This document shows, piece after piece, positions 61,322 through 64,000 of a stretch of DNA of 64,000 nucleotides. Source of the DNA: Cyclobacteriaceae bacterium (GTDB lineage: Bacteria > Bacteroidota > Bacteroidia > Cytophagales > Cyclobacteriaceae). Within the stretch, counting starts at the first letter, position 1. Each line of letters starts with the position of its first letter. A model generated the notes under the pieces. The model saw only the letters and a list, made by a program, of their open reading frames with translations, had not been told where the DNA came from and made no database searches. The stretch lies in NCBI GenBank assembly GCA_016786495.1, contig JAEUUJ010000059.1:78201-142200 (forward strand), given 5' to 3'. The position numbers and the translations under genes are program-made.

Positions 61322-62770
61322 TCAATTGGCTAGAACCCAGGTATCTTTACTGCCGCCCCCTTGCGAAGAGTTCACGACCAGCGAACCTTCTTTTAATGCA
61401 ACGCGGGTTAATCCGCCCGGAACAATCTCAATTCCGTCAGGTCCGCACAAGGCAAAGGGCCTCAAATCAACACGCCTCGGCTGAATCTTTCCGTTGATGT
61501 AACACGGTGCAGACGACAGGCTGATCGTTGGCTGGGCAATAAATTGCCGCGGGTCTTTAAGAACTTCTTTTTTATAGGCTTCAATTTCTTTTTCGGTGGC
61601 TGCGTGCCCCATCAACATTCCGTACCCTCCTGATTCATTTGTCTTCTTGATCACCATTTTGTTGATGTTGGCGAACACGTGCTCGCGCTGATCGGTATTA
61701 ATCAGATGATACGTTGGAACATTTTTTAGAATAGGTTCTTCATTCAGGTAATACCGGATCATTTCCGGAACATACATGTACGTAGCCTTGTCGTCAGCCA
61801 CTCCGTTTCCGGGCGCATTAACAATCGCTACATTTCCTTTTCGATAAGCTGAAAGGATTCCCGATACTCCCAGGGTGCTGTCCGGATTAAACACAAGCGG
61901 ATCGAGAAAGTCATCGTCAACCCTGCGATAAATAACATCAACCTGCTGTAAGCCTGATGTGGTCTTCATAAACACCCGTTGATTATCCACTACCAGGTCA
62001 CGGCCCTCTACCAGTTCAACGCCCATTAGCCGTGCGAGCGTGGTGTGTTCGAAGTAAGCGGAGTTGTACATGCCGGGGGTTAACAGCACTACATTGGGTT
62101 CACTGGTTTGACGCGGTGAAAGCGATACCAGGTTTCGATGAAGAATGTTCGGATACTGGGTAACGGGCAATACATTGTTCTGAGGAATCAGATCCGGAAA
62201 AATCCGCTTCGTGATTTCCCGGTTTTCAATCATGTACGATACGCCTGAAGGTGTTCGGAGATTATCCTCCAGTACGTAAAACGTTCCATCGTGGTCGCGG
62301 ATTAAATCGATTCCTGCAATGTGTACGTAGATGTCGTGCGGAACATTTACGTTCTGCATCTCGCGTACATAATGCGGACAGGAGTAGATCATTTCAAACG
62401 GGACAACATTATCCTTTAAAATGAACTGATTGGAGTAAATGTCTTTCAGAAACAGGTTTAGCGCCCTTAACCGTTGCCGGATTCCGGACTCAATAAAACT
62501 CCATTCCGTACCGGTGATGATACGCGGGATAATGTCAAACGGAAATATTTTTTCAATTCCTTCTCCGCTTGAATAAACGGTAAACGTTACCCCCTGGCTC
62601 ATGAACAACCTGCGGGCAAGTTCTTCGCTTTTATTAAGCTCTGTCGCTGGGATTGTTGAGATAAAGTCAAACACCTTCTTGTACGGGTCCCTTACAGTCA
62701 GCTGATCGTACATTTCATCCCACGTGTTAACGTTGGTGGAATAGTTATCAAACAGCGTGGTGGCCTTCAT
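61322..62770 (-). CDS. Circularly permuted type 2 ATP-grasp protein (DUF404/DUF407)
   Basis: A 482-residue ligase-type enzyme. Family blocks are GIDLIRDHDGTFYVLEDNLRTPSG near residue 150 (quoted in part), LLTPGMYNSAYFEH, NAPGNGVADDKATY, KKTNESGGYGMLMG and the C-terminal SSQGGGSKDTWVL. Circularly permuted ATP-grasp enzymes are predicted to form peptide bonds on unknown acceptors. It heads the run ATP-grasp, alpha-E, transglutaminase, GSCFA, YyaL-type. The promoter should lie in 62771-62870, where no exact TAnnTTTG box was found. Confidence 0.94.
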   Translation of the reverse strand: MKATTLFDNYSTNVNTWDEMYDQLTVRDPYKKVFDFISTIPATELNKSEELARRLFMSQGVTFTVYSSGEGIEKIFPFDIIPRIITGTEWSFIESGIRQRLRALNLFLKDIYSNQFILKDNVVPFEMIYSCPHYVREMQNVNVPHDIYVHIAGIDLIRDHDGTFYVLEDNLRTPSGVSYMIENREITKRIFPDLIPQNNVLPVTQYPNILHRNLVSLSPRQTSEPNVVLLTPGMYNSAYFEHTTLARLMGVELVEGRDLVVDNQRVFMKTTSGLQQVDVIYRRVDDDFLDPLVFNPDSTLGVSGILSAYRKGNVAIVNAPGNGVADDKATYMYVPEMIRYYLNEEPILKNVPTYHLINTDQREHVFANINKMVIKKTNESGGYGMLMGHAATEKEIEAYKKEVLKDPRQFIAQPTISLSSAPCYINGKIQPRRVDLRPFALCGPDGIEIVPGGLTRVALKEGSLVVNSSQGGGSKDTWVLAN

Positions 62771-62870
62771 GCGGGGATAGGGGGCGTTAGGTTACGGATA
62801 ACCAATATAGTGATCCGGCAACCTTAATCGCAGATTTTTGCCGGAATAATCGCTGCAAACGAGTGCAAAA

Positions 62871-62899
62871 ACAAAAAGCCCGGATTGCTCCGGGCCTTT
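62871..62899 (-). terminator. Intrinsic terminator after rplI
   Basis: On the minus strand GCCCGGA-GCAA-TCCGGGC forms a seven-base-pair GC-rich stem with a four-base loop (stem arms 62878-62884 and 62889-62895), followed by TTTTTGTTTTTG. It lies 46 bases after the rplI stop and ends the rpsF-rpsR-rplI transcript. Confidence 0.88.
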
Positions 62900-62941
62900 A
62901 GTATCTATGGACGCTATGGTTTTTGCGTCAGTATACGCTGC

Positions 62942-63385
62942 TTACTCAGCGATAACCTTAATCGTTATCGGGTGCTTCACTTCTTTGTGAAGATCAAGCG
63001 TAACCGTGTAGGTTCCTAATTGCTTAGGCTGTTCCTTGAAGATGATCTTCTTGCGATCAACTTCGAAACCTTTTGTCTTCAGTGCATCAGCAACCTGGAA
63101 CGGAGTAACTGCTCCGAAGATTTTACCAGTTTCACCGGCTTTTGTTCCGATCTCAACTGTCAATTCTCCGATTTTCTGTGCTAACGCTTCTGCATCCTGC
63201 TTCAGCTTGGCAGCTTTGTGCGCAGCCTGGCGGATGTTTTCATTCATCATTCTCTTGTTCGAGTCGTTGGCGATAATCGCAACTCCGTTTGGAATGAGGA
63301 AGTTACGACCGTAACCTGCCTTCACCTTTACAGTGTCGTTTTTATATCCAAGTCCCTGAACGTCTTGTTTCAATATGACTTCCAT
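62942..63385 (-). CDS. rplI: 50S ribosomal protein L9
   Basis: A 147-residue L9 protein of the large ribosomal subunit. The N-terminal domain MEVILKQDVQGLGYKNDTV, then VKAGYGRNFLIPNGVA, is the family signature; a connecting helix (about 45-75) and a C-terminal RNA-binding domain ending HKEVKHPITIKVIAE follow. It is last in the conserved order rpsF-rpsR-rplI, 24 bases after rpsR. Confidence 0.98.
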   Translation of the reverse strand: MEVILKQDVQGLGYKNDTVKVKAGYGRNFLIPNGVAIIANDSNKRMMNENIRQAAHKAAKLKQDAEALAQKIGELTVEIGTKAGETGKIFGAVTPFQVADALKTKGFEVDRKKIIFKEQPKQLGTYTVTLDLHKEVKHPITIKVIAE

Positions 63386-63409
63386 GTTCGTTTCTCTTTT
63401 AAGGGTGGA

Positions 63410-63661
63410 TTATTTTAACGAATCAGCTACGTACGGAAGCAATGCAATGTGACGTGCACGTTTCACAGCTTGCGATACTTTCTTCTGAAACTTCCAGCTG
63501 GTGCCGGTAAGTCTGCGGGGAAGAATTTTACCCTGCTCGTTGATAAACTTCAGCAGGAAGTCAGGATCCTTATAATCGATATACTTGATACCGTTTTTCT
63601 TGAAGCGGCAGTACTTAGCTTTAACTTCTGCCCGCTTGATGGGTTCGTTTACAAGTGTCAT
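63410..63661 (-). CDS. rpsR: 30S ribosomal protein S18
   Basis: An 83-residue S18 protein of the small subunit. Signatures are [40 protein letters not shown] (residues 53-72) and [11 protein letters not shown]. It binds next to S6 on 16S rRNA. Its ATG overlaps the rpsF stop by one base (TAATG), so the two partner proteins are translationally coupled. Confidence 0.98.
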   Translation of the reverse strand: MTLVNEPIKRAEVKAKYCRFKKNGIKYIDYKDPDFLLKFINEQGKILPRRLTGTSWKFQKKVSQAVKRARHIALLPYVADSLK

Positions 63662-64000
63662 TATGCTGGCTCCTCCTCAGTTTTACGTTTACGGTTCGTG
63701 TCTGCTTTTCCTTTGTTGAATTCGCCTTTGCGTCTGCGTTCGTTGTAAACAACGGCGTGTTTGTCAAGAACGGTGGTTAAAAAGCGCATTACTGATTCGT
63801 CACGTCTGTACTCGGTTTCGAGTGTGTTAACCAGCTCCGGAGATGCCGAAAACTCAATGAGGTTGTAGAAACCGGTCGACTTGTGCTGAACCGGGTAGGC
63901 CATCTTGCGAAGACCCCACTGCTCAACGTTGATCACGTCAGCCTTTCCTTTCTTCAAAACCTTCACGAATTTCTCGACAGTATCCTTCATCTGATCATCA
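63661..64000 (-). CDS. rpsF: 30S ribosomal protein S6 (5' end outside window)
   Basis: The frame continues in phase past the internal ATG at 63990 to the right edge, reading [16 protein letters not shown]6 proteins normally have about 20 residues before this point, so the true start lies beyond 64000. The visible part has the S6 blocks [20 protein letters not shown] and the C-terminal [20 protein letters not shown], plus a charged tail of about 25 residues. It is first in the rpsF-rpsR-rplI operon. Confidence 0.96.
   Translation of the reverse strand, partial: DDQMKDTVEKFVKVLKKGKADVINVEQWGLRKMAYPVQHKSTGFYNLIEFSASPELVNTLETEYRRDESVMRFLTTVLDKHAVVYNERRRKGEFNKGKADTNRKRKTEEEPA

Overview
The window comes from a member of the Bacteroidota, most likely Cytophagales (Cyclobacteriaceae or Chryseolinea-like). 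Evidence: a SusC/SusD pair with lipoprotein glycosidases, type IX secretion C-terminal sorting domains on two secreted proteins, a DUF4159-MoxR-DUF58-BatA cluster, a GSCFA-domain protein, and promoter-like boxes of the Bacteroidetes form TAnnTTTG. The genus is inference. No tRNA, rRNA, CRISPR array, insertion sequence or phage was found, and no gene-free stretch exceeds 300 bases.

Layout. 1-6454 (-): six tightly overlapping genes, DUF4159 protein, MoxR ATPase, DUF58 protein, BatA-type membrane protein, DUF4175-like membrane protein, and a further membrane protein cut by the left edge. 6610-9582 (-): a TldD-PmbA (TldE) pair. 9773-13440 (+): an AspT-type transporter and GTP-dependent PEP carboxykinase. 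13512-18188 (-): a second set, TldD-TldD-PmbA. All three TldD proteins carry twin-arginine signals; their PmbA partners carry none.

18362-38623 (-): a polysaccharide utilisation locus of about 20 kb. In transcription order it encodes a membrane regulator, SusC, SusD, a LamG-type surface glycan-binding lipoprotein, a strong terminator-like hairpin, four different GH144-type proteins (the endo-beta-1,2-glucanase family), a Gfo/Idh/MocA oxidoreductase, a GH3 beta-glucosidase lipoprotein and a sodium/solute symporter, ending at a terminator. The predicted substrate is linear or cyclic beta-1,2-glucan: surface binding and SusCD import, cutting by GH144 enzymes, GH3 release of glucose, symport into the cytoplasm. 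The regulator is the most unusual gene in the window: a 7TM-DISM receptor with a coiled coil fused to the zinc-ribbon/HTH DNA-binding part of an IS1595-type transposase, without the catalytic DDE domain.

38744-53758: housekeeping and envelope genes. These are a HAD phosphatase and an M50 protease (+), a T9SS cargo protein, PASTA protein, D-Ala-D-Ala ligase, M43 metalloprotease, NifU-like protein and Mrp ATPase (-), then dnaG, ribBA, a small secreted protein, surE and a DUF1287 protein (+), and an outer-membrane-barrel-like protein (-). DnaG has lost all four ligands of its zinc site.

53835-64000 (-): priA; a five-gene run of circularly permuted ATP-grasp, alpha-E, transglutaminase, GSCFA and YyaL-type thioredoxin-domain genes; and the ribosomal operon rpsF-rpsR-rplI, with rpsF cut by the right edge. 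Gene calls rest on motif recognition by eye; no database search was run.
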